Shown here in pieces: positions 1 through 9,496 of a stretch of 64,000 nt of DNA (position 1 is the first letter of the stretch; every line of letters begins with the position of its first letter). This DNA is from Ochrobactrum sp. RH2CCR150 (GTDB lineage: Bacteria; Pseudomonadota; Alphaproteobacteria; Rhizobiales; Rhizobiaceae): positions 40,338 through 104,337 of the forward strand of contig JACGXE010000015.1 in assembly GCA_014138095.1 (NCBI GenBank), given 5' to 3'. The position numbers were made by a program, and so were the translations under genes. A model generated the notes under the pieces. That model saw only the letters and a list, made by a program, of their open reading frames with translations, was not told where the DNA came from and ran no database searches.

Positions 1-1343
1 CTCCACGCAGCCGCGGTGCGGTTTTGATCAAGATTGGTCTTGGTCTCTATGATTATTTCGGTGCGCGTGAACGCGTAATGCCGCGTCATCGTTTTCTCTT
101 GAAAAAGACCGCTACGAAGGAAATGCCTTATATCACGCCAGCGATTGTTGCTGGCGGCATCTATCATGACGCGAAGGTCAGCCGGCCGGAACGCCTCGTT
201 TATGAACTCGTCAGTGACGGGCTTCGGGCCAATTCATTAAGTGCGGCGGTCAATTTCACCAGATTGGTAAAAGCCGGTGACGGTACAGTCAGTTTTGAAG
301 GTCCAGATGGTGCAGGGTTTTCGGTCAGGCCGAAGCTTGTCATCAACGCGGCAGGACCATGGATCGACCATGTGAATGCAGCGCTCGGCAAGCCGACCAA
401 GATGATCGGTGGCACCAAGGGATCGCATATTCTGATCGACCATTCCGAACTGGTGAAGAGCCTTGATGGAAGGATGATTTATTTCGAGGCCGATGACGGT
501 CGTATCTGCCTGGTCTACGACTATCATGGTCTTGCGCTGGTTGGCTCGACTGATATTCCGTCTGATGATCCGGACAATGTAAGCTGCGACGATGATGAGA
601 CGGATTATTTCATTGAAAGTCTGCGCTCACTTTTGCCGAAACTGCATTTTGACCGCAACCAGATCGTCTACACCTATAGCGGCATTCGCCCGCTGCCTGC
701 TTCCAATGCCTCGGAACCGGGGCTGATCAGCCGTGATCACTCGGCCCCGGTGATTGAGCCCGATGCGGCGCGTCCATTCGCAATCATATCGCTGATCGGC
801 GGCAAATGGACGACATTCCGGGGCTTTGCCGAGGAGGTTGCGGATAAGGTTCTCCAACGAATGGACCGCAAGCGTATTCATTCGACGCGCAATCTCGCAA
901 TCGGTGGCGGCAAGGACTACCCGCTGGATGACAAAGCACGTGCTGCCTGGGTTGCGCGACAGGTAAGCGAGACGGGCCATGGACGGGAGCGTGTTGAGTT
1001 GTTGCTCAAGCGCTATGGCACAACGGCTGGTGCAATCATTCGCGATGAAGCCAAAGCCGGTGCCGCGCATTTGCCCGAAACCGATACGGTAAGCCGCGCC
1101 GAAATCGCCTGGATCGCGCGCAATGAACTGGTGGTCCATCTCGCCGATGTTGTGTTGCGCCGTACGACGCTCGCCATTGATGGCGCACTGGCAACCGATA
1201 ATCTGGCTGCGATAGCGGATATTCTGGCGCTGGAACTTGGCTGGAGTGACGCGCGCAAAGCCGAAGAAATCGAAGCAGTGACCGCTGAGCTGGCCAAGCG
1301 TCACAATGTTGTTCTGGCTGCTCGGCCCGCAAAGCGACGCTGA
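1..1343 (+). CDS. FAD-dependent glycerol-3-phosphate dehydrogenase family (GlpD/EryB-like), 5' partial
   Basis: The frame is open from position 3 with no start codon, so the N-terminal FAD (GxGxxG) part lies outside the window; about 446 residues remain. The segments SRGAVLIKIGLGLYDYFG, LVGSTDIP and IGGKWTTFRGFAEE are typical of GlpD, and the last ~120 residues are the helical C-terminal domain. GlpD enzymes oxidise sn-glycerol-3-phosphate to DHAP at the inner membrane. EryB of the Brucella erythritol pathway is a close relative that oxidises L-erythritol 4-phosphate. The gene converges on apnL with 21 bp between stops. A C4-phosphate role is tempting because the RuBisCO-like route next door can yield a tetrulose phosphate, but GlpD and EryB cannot be separated from this fragment. 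Confidence 0.85.
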   Translation, partial: PRSRGAVLIKIGLGLYDYFGARERVMPRHRFLLKKTATKEMPYITPAIVAGGIYHDAKVSRPERLVYELVSDGLRANSLSAAVNFTRLVKAGDGTVSFEGPDGAGFSVRPKLVINAAGPWIDHVNAALGKPTKMIGGTKGSHILIDHSELVKSLDGRMIYFEADDGRICLVYDYHGLALVGSTDIPSDDPDNVSCDDDETDYFIESLRSLLPKLHFDRNQIVYTYSGIRPLPASNASEPGLISRDHSAPVIEPDAARPFAIISLIGGKWTTFRGFAEEVADKVLQRMDRKRIHSTRNLAIGGGKDYPLDDKARAAWVARQVSETGHGRERVELLLKRYGTTAGAIIRDEAKAGAAHLPETDTVSRAEIAWIARNELVVHLADVVLRRTTLAIDGALATDNLAAIADILALELGWSDARKAEEIEAVTAELAKRHNVVLAARPAKRR

Positions 1344-1364
1344 ACGCGTATCCACTGTTTTGGC

Positions 1365-3194
1365 CTAAAGCGGTATCGACAGAACTCTAAAGGGTGCGAG
1401 CGAAAATGCGTTTCTACCTTCTATGCTGAGGCTCTGCTCTTCTGGCGTGGCATTCACGAGCCAGATTTCACTCTCCACTGCAAACGCTAGAACATGCGCC
1501 GGGCGGGAAGAATGATAGGCGCGCCATTCCTTCCCAGCCAGTGCAGACAAGGTCTTCACGCTGTTGAAGACCGGGCGCGTATGACCTGCTGGTGTTGGCT
1601 CATTTTCATCCGCAATCAGTCCAAAAGGACCCGTCAATGCCGATAGGGTCAGACAGTCGAGATTTGCGTCCAGCACCCGCGCGGCATAGGCAAATGCGAA
1701 AGCTTCCGCGAATTTGCCGTTGTGGCGCGGATCCCGATTGACCATGGCGATACGGTTTCCATCGGGATTGTCCATGGTCCTGCTACCATAGGGATTTTGG
1801 CGCATGGGAATGGTCGATGGGCCAACGCGGTATGGTTTGTGGCCATAAATAGCGCGTACCGAACGCGTAATGAAGGGCAGCGCCTCCAATGTCTGTATGA
1901 CGCTGAGATCGTCTGCAGCATGGACGATTGGATTGGTGCAATGGGTCACGAAGTCGATCAGAGCGCCCGGTACGCGCTTGCGGTTCAGCTCCGTAAAATA
2001 GCTCAGCATACCGCCGCCAAGGGTGGCGCCCGGGAAAGCAATGCGCGCGGCGCTATAGACTTCTTCCAGTGGTGGGCAAGGCGGCCACGCACTGCCGGGC
2101 GGCGTGGACTGGCGATCTATTGAGGGTGAAACAATGATCGCGTCGGGCGCAAAGCCTGCCGCTTTCATTTGCGCCGCGATTTCGGAGGTCTCGTCAAACA
2201 GTGCTCTTTCACAAGAGAGCGCTATTTCTACCGATGTGCGACCCTTGAATTTAACCGCAATGGCGGCAAAGTCCATGAATGCCGTTTTGTTATGTCCGGC
2301 ACCCGGATCGTAGTGGAACAACAAATCCTGCGGGTTAATTTCATCAACCAGGGATGATGCAGCTAGACTTGCCTTGGCCTCTTCCGGCGTAATGATCATG
2401 CCGATATTCGGCATGGTGCCACGTGCGTCGTCAGGCGTAATAAGGACTGGCTCTGTGGTTGCCTTGACAACAGCGGGCGCACTCACCCGATTATCGCGTA
2501 TAATCAACCGGATGCGTTGAAGCACCGGCTCGTTGGCTTCAATCCGATAAGGCCAGGGCAGTGCCAGCGGGCGCACATAGGTTTTATAGGACGCGTCGGA
2601 CCAGTTGCGTTGGTCCTCCATCTCGAAAATGTCACCTTCCATATGACATTCCGCCAAGACACCGGGAATGGCTTCATGGGTGATGGCGCGCATGTTCTTG
2701 AAGGGTTGCCATGGCTCAATGAGGTCGGGTAGGTGGGTCTCGACATGCGTCCCATCGACATGCTCCACCGTGACTGGCGAACCGGCAAGTCCAACAATCG
2801 GATGTAGAATACAAAAACCGCATCGGTTGGTTTCAAAGCCGGTTGTAGATGTGGCGACGGCATCAAAGGTCAGTGTGCCACGGGCATCGGCAGATATTGT
2901 TACATCGACCTTCAATTGAGTATTGTTGGGGCCGTTAATATGCGCCTGATAGGTGATAGAAAAGCCGGCTGTATTTCTCTCAACGGTCAGGTCACGGATA
3001 GAGGGAGCATACGTGCCCCAGTCACGGTCGCGAATAAGGTAGGAGACAGCGCGTAGCACTTCGACGCCATCATAGGTGATGGTCCGCAAATTCCCATCGC
3101 TCAGGTCAACTGCGAGACGCCCTGCTTGCAGATGCAGCGGTCTGGCTTCGGTTTCCTGTGTACCATAAAGCAGAAACGGATCGACGCTGCTCAT
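1365..3194 (-). CDS. apnL: D-apionolactonase (ApnL)
   Basis: This 609-residue protein fits the ApnL family, which hydrolyses D-apionolactone to D-apionate in the cytoplasm. No signal peptide is visible. The N-terminal ~230 residues look beta-rich (for example residues 22-45) and the middle looks barrel-like, but I cannot place catalytic residues by eye. The assignment rests on length, overall family resemblance and position as last gene of an operon that also encodes ApsD and ApnO. Its ATG overlaps the apsD stop (ATGA), implying translational coupling. Without this context it would be a hypothetical protein. Confidence 0.75.
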   Translation of the reverse strand: MSSVDPFLLYGTQETEARPLHLQAGRLAVDLSDGNLRTITYDGVEVLRAVSYLIRDRDWGTYAPSIRDLTVERNTAGFSITYQAHINGPNNTQLKVDVTISADARGTLTFDAVATSTTGFETNRCGFCILHPIVGLAGSPVTVEHVDGTHVETHLPDLIEPWQPFKNMRAITHEAIPGVLAECHMEGDIFEMEDQRNWSDASYKTYVRPLALPWPYRIEANEPVLQRIRLIIRDNRVSAPAVVKATTEPVLITPDDARGTMPNIGMIITPEEAKASLAASSLVDEINPQDLLFHYDPGAGHNKTAFMDFAAIAVKFKGRTSVEIALSCERALFDETSEIAAQMKAAGFAPDAIIVSPSIDRQSTPPGSAWPPCPPLEEVYSAARIAFPGATLGGGMLSYFTELNRKRVPGALIDFVTHCTNPIVHAADDLSVIQTLEALPFITRSVRAIYGHKPYRVGPSTIPMRQNPYGSRTMDNPDGNRIAMVNRDPRHNGKFAEAFAFAYAARVLDANLDCLTLSALTGPFGLIADENEPTPAGHTRPVFNSVKTLSALAGKEWRAYHSSRPAHVLAFAVESEIWLVNATPEEQSLSIEGRNAFSLAPFRVLSIPL

Positions 3195-4225
3195 GCCAGC
3201 ATAGCCTTTACATCGATGCGGTTGCCGCTGGCCGCACTGCTATAAGCTGCCTCCACGAGTGCAAAGGTTTTGAGGTTGTCAGCGCCCGATGTTGATGTTT
3301 CCTCGTCGGAAGCAAGCCTGTCGACCCAATGCTGCTGGATTGCGTAAACGCTTTCCTGAATATTGTGCCAGGGGCGTGAGGCCCAGGACAACATTCTGGG
3401 TGAAACATCCGAAATAGCTGTTCCTTTGTTATTAATAATCTCCAGACGATATCCCTGATGAAGGCGGATTGACCCCGCCGTTCCATCTAACTCGATCAGG
3501 GTTTCGGGGAAGGGATCGACCTGAAGCTTCGTGGCGTAGCTGACATCCACAACGGATGTGGCGCCATTTTCATGGTCGAGCAAGATGGTCGCTACGTCCT
3601 CACCCTTGATCTTCGGATTGACGCGTTTGGTTCGCGCGACGAGGCTTGTTACATCGCCGAGAATAAAGCGCGCGATATCGAGCGTGTGAATGCCGAGGTC
3701 TTCGATGATGAAGCGCTCGCCTTCCGCAAGATACGGCTGGCCAGAGAAGACATCAAAGCCCGACCGGAAGGAAAAGCGCCCCCAGAAGGGATCGCCTATC
3801 GCGGCGCTATTGAGCGCTTTCCGAACGGCCTGTATCGGGGTCTGCCAGCGGAAATTCTCGTGAACCATCAACGGAATACCGGCATCGTGGCACGCTTTCA
3901 CCATAGCCTTCGCATCACCGAGATTTGTGGCAAAAGGCTTTTGACAGATGGCGGGCACTTTATGTGCGGCAGCCATTTCAACCAGCGAGCGATGGCTTCC
4001 AACTGTCGTGGCAATATCGACAAAATCAACGTTGCCATCAGCAAACAGCGCTTCAGCATCGGCATAACGGCGTTCGATCCCGAACTGATCACCGACAATT
4101 CTTAGCCGTTCGGGATCGCGGTCACAGATGGCCACGATTTTCGCGCCGGAAACATCGTTCCAGGAATGCATCTGGTTGATCGCGAAGAAGCCGCAGCCGA
4201 TAAGCGCGCCATTTAATTCTGTCAT
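3191..4225 (-). CDS. apsD: D-apiose dehydrogenase (ApsD), Gfo/Idh/MocA family
   Basis: This 344-residue NAD(P)-dependent oxidoreductase has an N-terminal Rossmann motif (GALIGCGFFAINQMHSW, residues 6-22), the family motif QKPFA (95-99) with its conserved lysine, HENFRWQ (122-128) and a later EDLGIHTLDIARF helix. Gfo/Idh/MocA enzymes oxidise sugar hydroxyls. ApsD converts D-apiose to D-apionolactone, which fits the lactonase gene directly downstream. I chose the ATG at 4225 because it overlaps the permease stop (TAATG) and gives a normal N-terminus; an in-frame extension to 4549 would lie inside the permease gene and is not credible. Confidence 0.8.
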   Translation of the reverse strand: MTELNGALIGCGFFAINQMHSWNDVSGAKIVAICDRDPERLRIVGDQFGIERRYADAEALFADGNVDFVDIATTVGSHRSLVEMAAAHKVPAICQKPFATNLGDAKAMVKACHDAGIPLMVHENFRWQTPIQAVRKALNSAAIGDPFWGRFSFRSGFDVFSGQPYLAEGERFIIEDLGIHTLDIARFILGDVTSLVARTKRVNPKIKGEDVATILLDHENGATSVVDVSYATKLQVDPFPETLIELDGTAGSIRLHQGYRLEIINNKGTAISDVSPRMLSWASRPWHNIQESVYAIQQHWVDRLASDEETSTSGADNLKTFALVEAAYSSAASGNRIDVKAMLA

Positions 4226-5292
4226 TATCCTGCCTTTGCCATTTGCATGAGCGTGACGCGTTGCTGAAGGCGGCGTTGCGCCTGGTCTACAACCACGGCG
4301 ATGATGATGACCAGGCCCTTGATGACCATCTGCCAGAAGGACGATACCCCCATCATGACCAACCCATCGGAAAGTATTCCAATCACAAACGCGCCAATAA
4401 TCGTTCCACCGATAGTGCCGCGGCCCCCCGACATGGATGTTCCACCCAAGACGGCTGCCGCAATGGCATTGAGTTCGAAGGAGTTGCCCGTCGCCGGGTG
4501 CGAAGCCATCAATTCCGACGAAATGATAAGACCGGCAATGGCAGCGCAAAAGCCCGAAAACATGTAAACGAACATTTTTACACGGTCGACGCGAATGCCG
4601 GACATGCGCGCCGCGCGTTCATTGCCGCCTACCGCGAAAATCTGTCGTCCCAACGGCGTGTATCGGGCGACATAGGCCGCACCCAATGCAACGATGATCA
4701 AAAGCCAGATGGAAACCGGTAAGCCCAAAATGCTGCCCGCGCCGAGAAAGCCAAAGCCCGTCGTGCCGAGATCTTCGCGGCCGACCAGATTCGGGAAAGT
4801 CTGGCCGTCAGATGACAACAGGGCAAGGCCGCGCGCGACATACAGGGTTCCGAGCGTGGCGATGAATGGCGCCACATTGAGCTTTGTGATCAAGAGCCCG
4901 TTGACGAAGCCAACCGCGACGCCGACAGCCAGTGTAATGAGAGATATTTCGATCACATTGAAATAGACGGTGTAACCGATCCCCAGGTCCACGCCATAGA
5001 TCAAGAGACCGCCAGCGACCATGCCGCACAGGCCGACAATTGAACCAACAGACAAATCGATGCCGCCCGTAATGATGACGAAAGTCATGCCCATCGCGAG
5101 AAACGCATTCAGCGCAACGTGTTTTGACATCAAAATCAGATTGGCTGCCGAAAGGAAATTCGGTGCGGCGAATGAGAAAAAGACGAAAACTGCAAAAAGC
5201 GCAATGAATGTACGCAGTTTCATCAGCGTGAGCAGGGCAGAGCCGCTGGCAAAGGTTGGGTCAGTGGCTGCCGTAACTGTCTTGGCTGTCAT
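4225..5292 (-). CDS. Ribose-type sugar ABC transporter permease (predicted D-apiose)
   Basis: This 355-residue inner-membrane protein of the RbsC/BPD_transp_2 family has about 8-10 hydrophobic segments. It shows the hallmark ITGGIDLSVGSIVGL stretch near residue 75 and the C-terminal GGTSMSGGRGTIGGT loop near residue 290. It would form the channel of the importer encoded by its neighbours. Its start overlaps the ATPase stop by four bases (ATGA), and its stop overlaps the apsD start. Substrate is inferred only from the surrounding apiose genes. Confidence 0.9.
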   Translation of the reverse strand: MTAKTVTAATDPTFASGSALLTLMKLRTFIALFAVFVFFSFAAPNFLSAANLILMSKHVALNAFLAMGMTFVIITGGIDLSVGSIVGLCGMVAGGLLIYGVDLGIGYTVYFNVIEISLITLAVGVAVGFVNGLLITKLNVAPFIATLGTLYVARGLALLSSDGQTFPNLVGREDLGTTGFGFLGAGSILGLPVSIWLLIIVALGAAYVARYTPLGRQIFAVGGNERAARMSGIRVDRVKMFVYMFSGFCAAIAGLIISSELMASHPATGNSFELNAIAAAVLGGTSMSGGRGTIGGTIIGAFVIGILSDGLVMMGVSSFWQMVIKGLVIIIAVVVDQAQRRLQQRVTLMQMAKAG

Positions 5293-6854
5293 GACACGAT
5301 TTCCTTGATTTGCTGGTCCGGGTTGTGGCCATGCCCCTTGGCAGAGGCCGCAATGATTTGGGCTTCGGTTGCGTGCTCGCGTTCAAAGATAGCAATGAGC
5401 TTGCCATTGCTGAGCACGGCGATGCGATCAGACAGCGCCATAACTTCTTCCAGATCTGAGGTTGAAAAGAGGATAGCCAATCCTTCGCCAGCGAGACGGC
5501 GCATCGTGCGAAAGACATCCGCCTTTGCGCCAACATCAATCCCGCGCGATGGTTCGTCCATCAAAAGAACTTTTGGATTGGTCATCAACGCCTTGCCGAT
5601 CACGACCTTTTGCTGGTTGCCGCCGGACATCGACGTCACCTCGAAATCGGGGTTCGGGGCTTTGATGGAGAGATCCTTGATAGCCTCCCTGACGGCTTCC
5701 TTTTCTCGCTTCGGTGCGATGTGAAAGACCTTCGCCAGCCGGTCGAGACTGGCCATCGTAAGGTTGCTGGCAATTGAAAGCACCTGCACCAGCCCCTCGC
5801 GCTGACGGTCTTCAGGTATAAGGGCAAGCCCGCGCCTTATGCGGCGTGTCGTGTCGCGTTCGGTCACTTGCTGACCGTCTATAAAAATCTGGCCTGTCGA
5901 ATGTCGGTGCTGACCCATGACACATTCGAAGAACTCGGAACGCCCTGCGCCCATAAGACCATATATTCCCAGAACTTCTCCAGCGCGCACCGACAATGAG
6001 ACATCGTCAACGGCAAGGCCGCCAGTTGTACGCGGCAGGGTGATATTTTCAGCGCGGAACCGCTCACTACCGATTTTATGGGTGACGGACTTGGCAAAGT
6101 CCTTGGCATCGGAGCCGATCATCGAGCGCACAATCCATTGCGTGTCGATGTTCTTGACCTCCTCCTGGCCGGTGATCTTGCCATCGCGCAGCACGGTGAT
6201 GTAATCGCCAATGCGCATCAGTTCTTCCAGACGATGCGAAATATAGACGATAGCGACGCCCTGGCTTTTCAGTTCGGCGATGACCTTGAAGAGAATATCA
6301 ACTTCAGCGGCGGAGAGCGCAGATGTAGGTTCGTCCATGATGACGATACGCGCATCAAGCGAAATTGCCTTGGCGATTTCCACCAATTGCTGCTGGCCGA
6401 TGGGAAGATCGGAAACCAGCATGTTGGCATCAATGCCCGCATTCAGACGTCTGAGATACTCATTGGCTTTTAGCACTTGCGCTTTATGGTCAATGCCACG
6501 CACTCCGCGCATAATCTCACGGGTAGCAAAGATATTCTCGGCCACGGACATGTTGGCGAACAGGTTCAACTCTTGAAAAATCATCGCGATGCCACGCTTT
6601 TGCGCGTCGGCAGGGCTGTCAAATGTGACCGGTTCTCCATCGAGAATGATCCTGCCCATGGTCGGGCGCTCGACACCGGCGATGATTTTCATCAACGTGG
6701 ATTTGCCGGCGCCGTTCTCTCCGACCAGCACATTGACCGAACCCTGTCGCAGTTCAAGATTGGCGCGCTTGACGGCGACGATACCGGAATAGACTTTCGA
6801 TACGTCTTCGAGCTTGAGAACGATATCGTCTTCGGGTTGTTGTTCCGTGTCCAT
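5289..6854 (-). CDS. Sugar ABC transporter ATP-binding protein (RbsA type, two ABC domains)
   Basis: About 521 residues with two tandem ABC cassettes. The first has Walker A GENGAGKS (45-52) and signature LPIGQQQLVEIAKA. The second has a degenerate P-loop (GLMGAGRSEFF) and a canonical MSGGNQQKVVIGKAL signature. One ATPase chain with two cassettes is normal for the ribose/xylose class. An in-frame GTG at 6860 overlaps the lipoprotein stop, but the ATG at 6854 sits 8 bases after a GGAG and is preferred. The gene lies between the lipoprotein and permease genes in the same operon. Confidence 0.9.
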   Translation of the reverse strand: MDTEQQPEDDIVLKLEDVSKVYSGIVAVKRANLELRQGSVNVLVGENGAGKSTLMKIIAGVERPTMGRIILDGEPVTFDSPADAQKRGIAMIFQELNLFANMSVAENIFATREIMRGVRGIDHKAQVLKANEYLRRLNAGIDANMLVSDLPIGQQQLVEIAKAISLDARIVIMDEPTSALSAAEVDILFKVIAELKSQGVAIVYISHRLEELMRIGDYITVLRDGKITGQEEVKNIDTQWIVRSMIGSDAKDFAKSVTHKIGSERFRAENITLPRTTGGLAVDDVSLSVRAGEVLGIYGLMGAGRSEFFECVMGQHRHSTGQIFIDGQQVTERDTTRRIRRGLALIPEDRQREGLVQVLSIASNLTMASLDRLAKVFHIAPKREKEAVREAIKDLSIKAPNPDFEVTSMSGGNQQKVVIGKALMTNPKVLLMDEPSRGIDVGAKADVFRTMRRLAGEGLAILFSTSDLEEVMALSDRIAVLSNGKLIAIFEREHATEAQIIAASAKGHGHNPDQQIKEIVS

Positions 6855-6856
6855 GG

Positions 6857-7501
6857 TCACTTCTCCAGTGTTATGGATACGGGAGTGAAAAGTGGTAGTT
6901 GACCCTTGGCGGGCATGGCGAAGGCTCCACCGGCCTTGACTTTCATGCCGACCAGAGTGTCACGCGGCAGCTTTGACAAAACTTCATCATTGATACGCGT
7001 GTTGAACGACTTGCCAAACTGGGCCCATTCGATCTGGTTGCGGAACTCGCTGAAGTTCACAAAGCTCAAGCTGTCACGGATTGCGGTGCCACGAATAGTC
7101 GGCCCAATCTGGACGCGGGCATCCGCCTTGCCGTCACCATTGCTGTCGAGGTCTATATAAGCGGCACGCGACTTGATTTCGGCGTCAACAACCACGCCTT
7201 CCAGCTTGGTTGCAAATGTCCAGGGCGCGTTGCCCTGCTTTTCACGGTGGCCAAATTTGCTTCCTGCCGCGTCGATGTCACTGCTGGCCGCCGTCATGAC
7301 GTCATCGAGGGTCACCGTCTTTTCCGCGAAGAACGGTTTAACCTTGGAATCCCAGATATCGGCAACAGAACGATCCGGATTGAAATTGTCACCGCGCGCG
7401 GCTGCGGCTTCCTCAGCTGTTGGCGTCTTGATGATCTTACAGCCCGAAAGCGCAACACCACAGGCCAGCACAACAATGGACGCTGACTTCAGCACTGACA
7501 T
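6857..7501 (-). CDS. DUF2291 family periplasmic lipoprotein
   Basis: This 214-residue protein has a lipoprotein signal with lipobox LSGC (residues 18-21, lipidated Cys21). It resembles DUF2291, predicted periplasmic lipoproteins often encoded inside ribose-type ABC operons; the molecular role is not known to me. Here it sits between the solute-binding protein and the ATPase, suggesting an accessory role in ligand capture or transporter assembly. A GAGGAT ribosome site precedes the ATG. A perfect 9-bp hairpin (7528-7551) separates it from the binding-protein gene. Confidence 0.75.
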   Translation of the reverse strand: MSVLKSASIVVLACGVALSGCKIIKTPTAEEAAAARGDNFNPDRSVADIWDSKVKPFFAEKTVTLDDVMTAASSDIDAAGSKFGHREKQGNAPWTFATKLEGVVVDAEIKSRAAYIDLDSNGDGKADARVQIGPTIRGTAIRDSLSFVNFSEFRNQIEWAQFGKSFNTRINDEVLSKLPRDTLVGMKVKAGGAFAMPAKGQLPLFTPVSITLEK

Positions 7502-7527
7502 AAAGATATCCTCGGTATAGGGAATAT

Positions 7528-7551
7528 GCCGGGAGCGTTTCAGCTCCCGGC
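7528..7551 (-). terminator. Stem-loop between binding-protein and lipoprotein genes
   Basis: A perfect 9-bp inverted repeat, GCCGGGAGC / GCTCCCGGC, with a 6-base loop lies between the solute-binding gene stop (7568) and the next ATG (7501). There is no T-run, so it is more likely a partial terminator or 3' mRNA stabiliser that keeps binding-protein transcript in excess. Confidence 0.6.
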
Positions 7552-7567
7552 TCTCGGTTCCTTTGGC

Positions 7568-8542
<975 letters not shown>

Positions 8543-8570
8543 TCAGCCCTGTTCCCAGCAAGGCAGTGAA

Positions 8571-8591
8571 GGGAGGGCGCTTGACCCTCCC
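8571..8591 (-). terminator. Stem-loop between apnO and the binding-protein gene
   Basis: GGGAGGG / CCCTCCC arms of 7 bp with a 7-base loop lie in the 77-bp gap between the apnO stop and the binding-protein start. No clear T-run follows on the minus strand, so this is either a weak terminator or an mRNA-processing hairpin. Confidence 0.4.
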
Positions 8592-8601
8592 GTTTTGATT
8601 G

Positions 8602-9429
8602 TCAGGTGATACGGCGAATGCTTTCGGCAATCTCCTGTGGTTCAAAGACGTTTTTCCAGTCGTCGCGCATCAGCGCAGGAATGCCAAACTCGATGGCCTT
8701 GTTGCAGGCATCCGAAAATACGCCGTCGACTTCCTTGAAAATGACCGCGCCCAGAACGTTCATATGACCGAGCAGGAAATCGCGAGCCGCTTCTTCTGGA
8801 ACACCGCGTCGCACGCATTCATCCATTGCCTGGCGCATGATGACGAGCAGCGATGCACAGACCGTTTCCGAAAGACCTGGCTCCAGCATGGCCATCTGTT
8901 CGACAGTGACGCGATGCGAGCGCATGACGGGAGCCCATATGACCTTGGCGATTTCCTCGCCCAGCGCATAATCCTTTTCCGGCCCCTGCATGAGTGCCGA
9001 AACAATGTGTTGCTTGGCGAACAGACCCCCGAAATGGTCCTTCTTTGCCTGCATATCCGTTTCGTCGTTGAAAATCGGTGGATGACAAGGATGGGTGACG
9101 AAATAGGTCAGATCAGCGCGTTCGGGCAGATGACCTGCGAAAGGGGCAGCCGCATCAAGCGCAATCACCATCGTGCCGGGCTTCAGTCTGTCGATAATGC
9201 TCGCAGCCACCTTGCCGATGAGCGTATCTGGCACGGCGAGAATAACGACATCGACGTCCGTAAGGCCCTGATCGGCATCAACCGTGTCGATGCCCAGATC
9301 GTTCTTCAGGCGCGCCTTGCCAGCATCGCTGACTTCGATGTGGTGGACGTCGAAGCGTGAGCCCTTCAAGTTCTTGGCCAGACGGTAGCCCATCTTGCCG
9401 CCTGCGCCGAACAAAGCGATTGCTGTCAT
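8602..9429 (-). CDS. apnO: D-apionate oxidoisomerase (ApnO)
   Basis: This 275-residue protein has an N-terminal NAD-binding Rossmann motif (FGAGGKMG, 7-14), VVILAVPDTLIGKV near residue 65, and a helical C-terminal half like phosphogluconate-dehydrogenase-type enzymes. It matches the D-apionate oxidoisomerase family, which oxidises D-apionate with hydroxymethyl migration to give 3-oxo-isoapionate. The HPCHPPIF segment near residue 115 is a plausible conserved active-site stretch. It is the first gene of the leftward transporter/apsD/apnL unit and lies directly after the GntR-type palindrome at 9465-9479. Confidence 0.78.
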   Translation of the reverse strand: MTAIALFGAGGKMGYRLAKNLKGSRFDVHHIEVSDAGKARLKNDLGIDTVDADQGLTDVDVVILAVPDTLIGKVAASIIDRLKPGTMVIALDAAAPFAGHLPERADLTYFVTHPCHPPIFNDETDMQAKKDHFGGLFAKQHIVSALMQGPEKDYALGEEIAKVIWAPVMRSHRVTVEQMAMLEPGLSETVCASLLVIMRQAMDECVRRGVPEEAARDFLLGHMNVLGAVIFKEVDGVFSDACNKAIEFGIPALMRDDWKNVFEPQEIAESIRRIT

Positions 9430-9464
9430 GATTGAATTTTCCTTCCCGTATCTTTGGTAGCTTA

Positions 9465-9493
9465 ACTGGTATGACCAGTCAATGAGTATTCCA
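9465..9493. promoter_or_regulatory. Putative GntR operator upstream of apnO
   Basis: The perfect 15-bp palindrome ACTGGT-ATG-ACCAGT (9465-9479) has the TGGT-N3-ACCA core known for FadR-subfamily GntR regulators. It is followed immediately by AATGAGTATTCCA (9481-9493). The same 13-mer, also preceded by ACTGGTAT, occurs upstream of the RuBisCO-like gene at 12160-12180. A possible -35 (TTGACT on the minus strand) abuts the palindrome. Probable target of the GntR protein at 12291. Confidence 0.65.
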
Positions 9494-9496
9494 GAT

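Noticed and set aside
3191..4549. Longer reading of the ApsD frame upstream to 4549
   Set aside because: The extra ~108 codons lie antisense-free but inside the permease gene on the same strand, and the Rossmann motif begins normally after ATG 4225.
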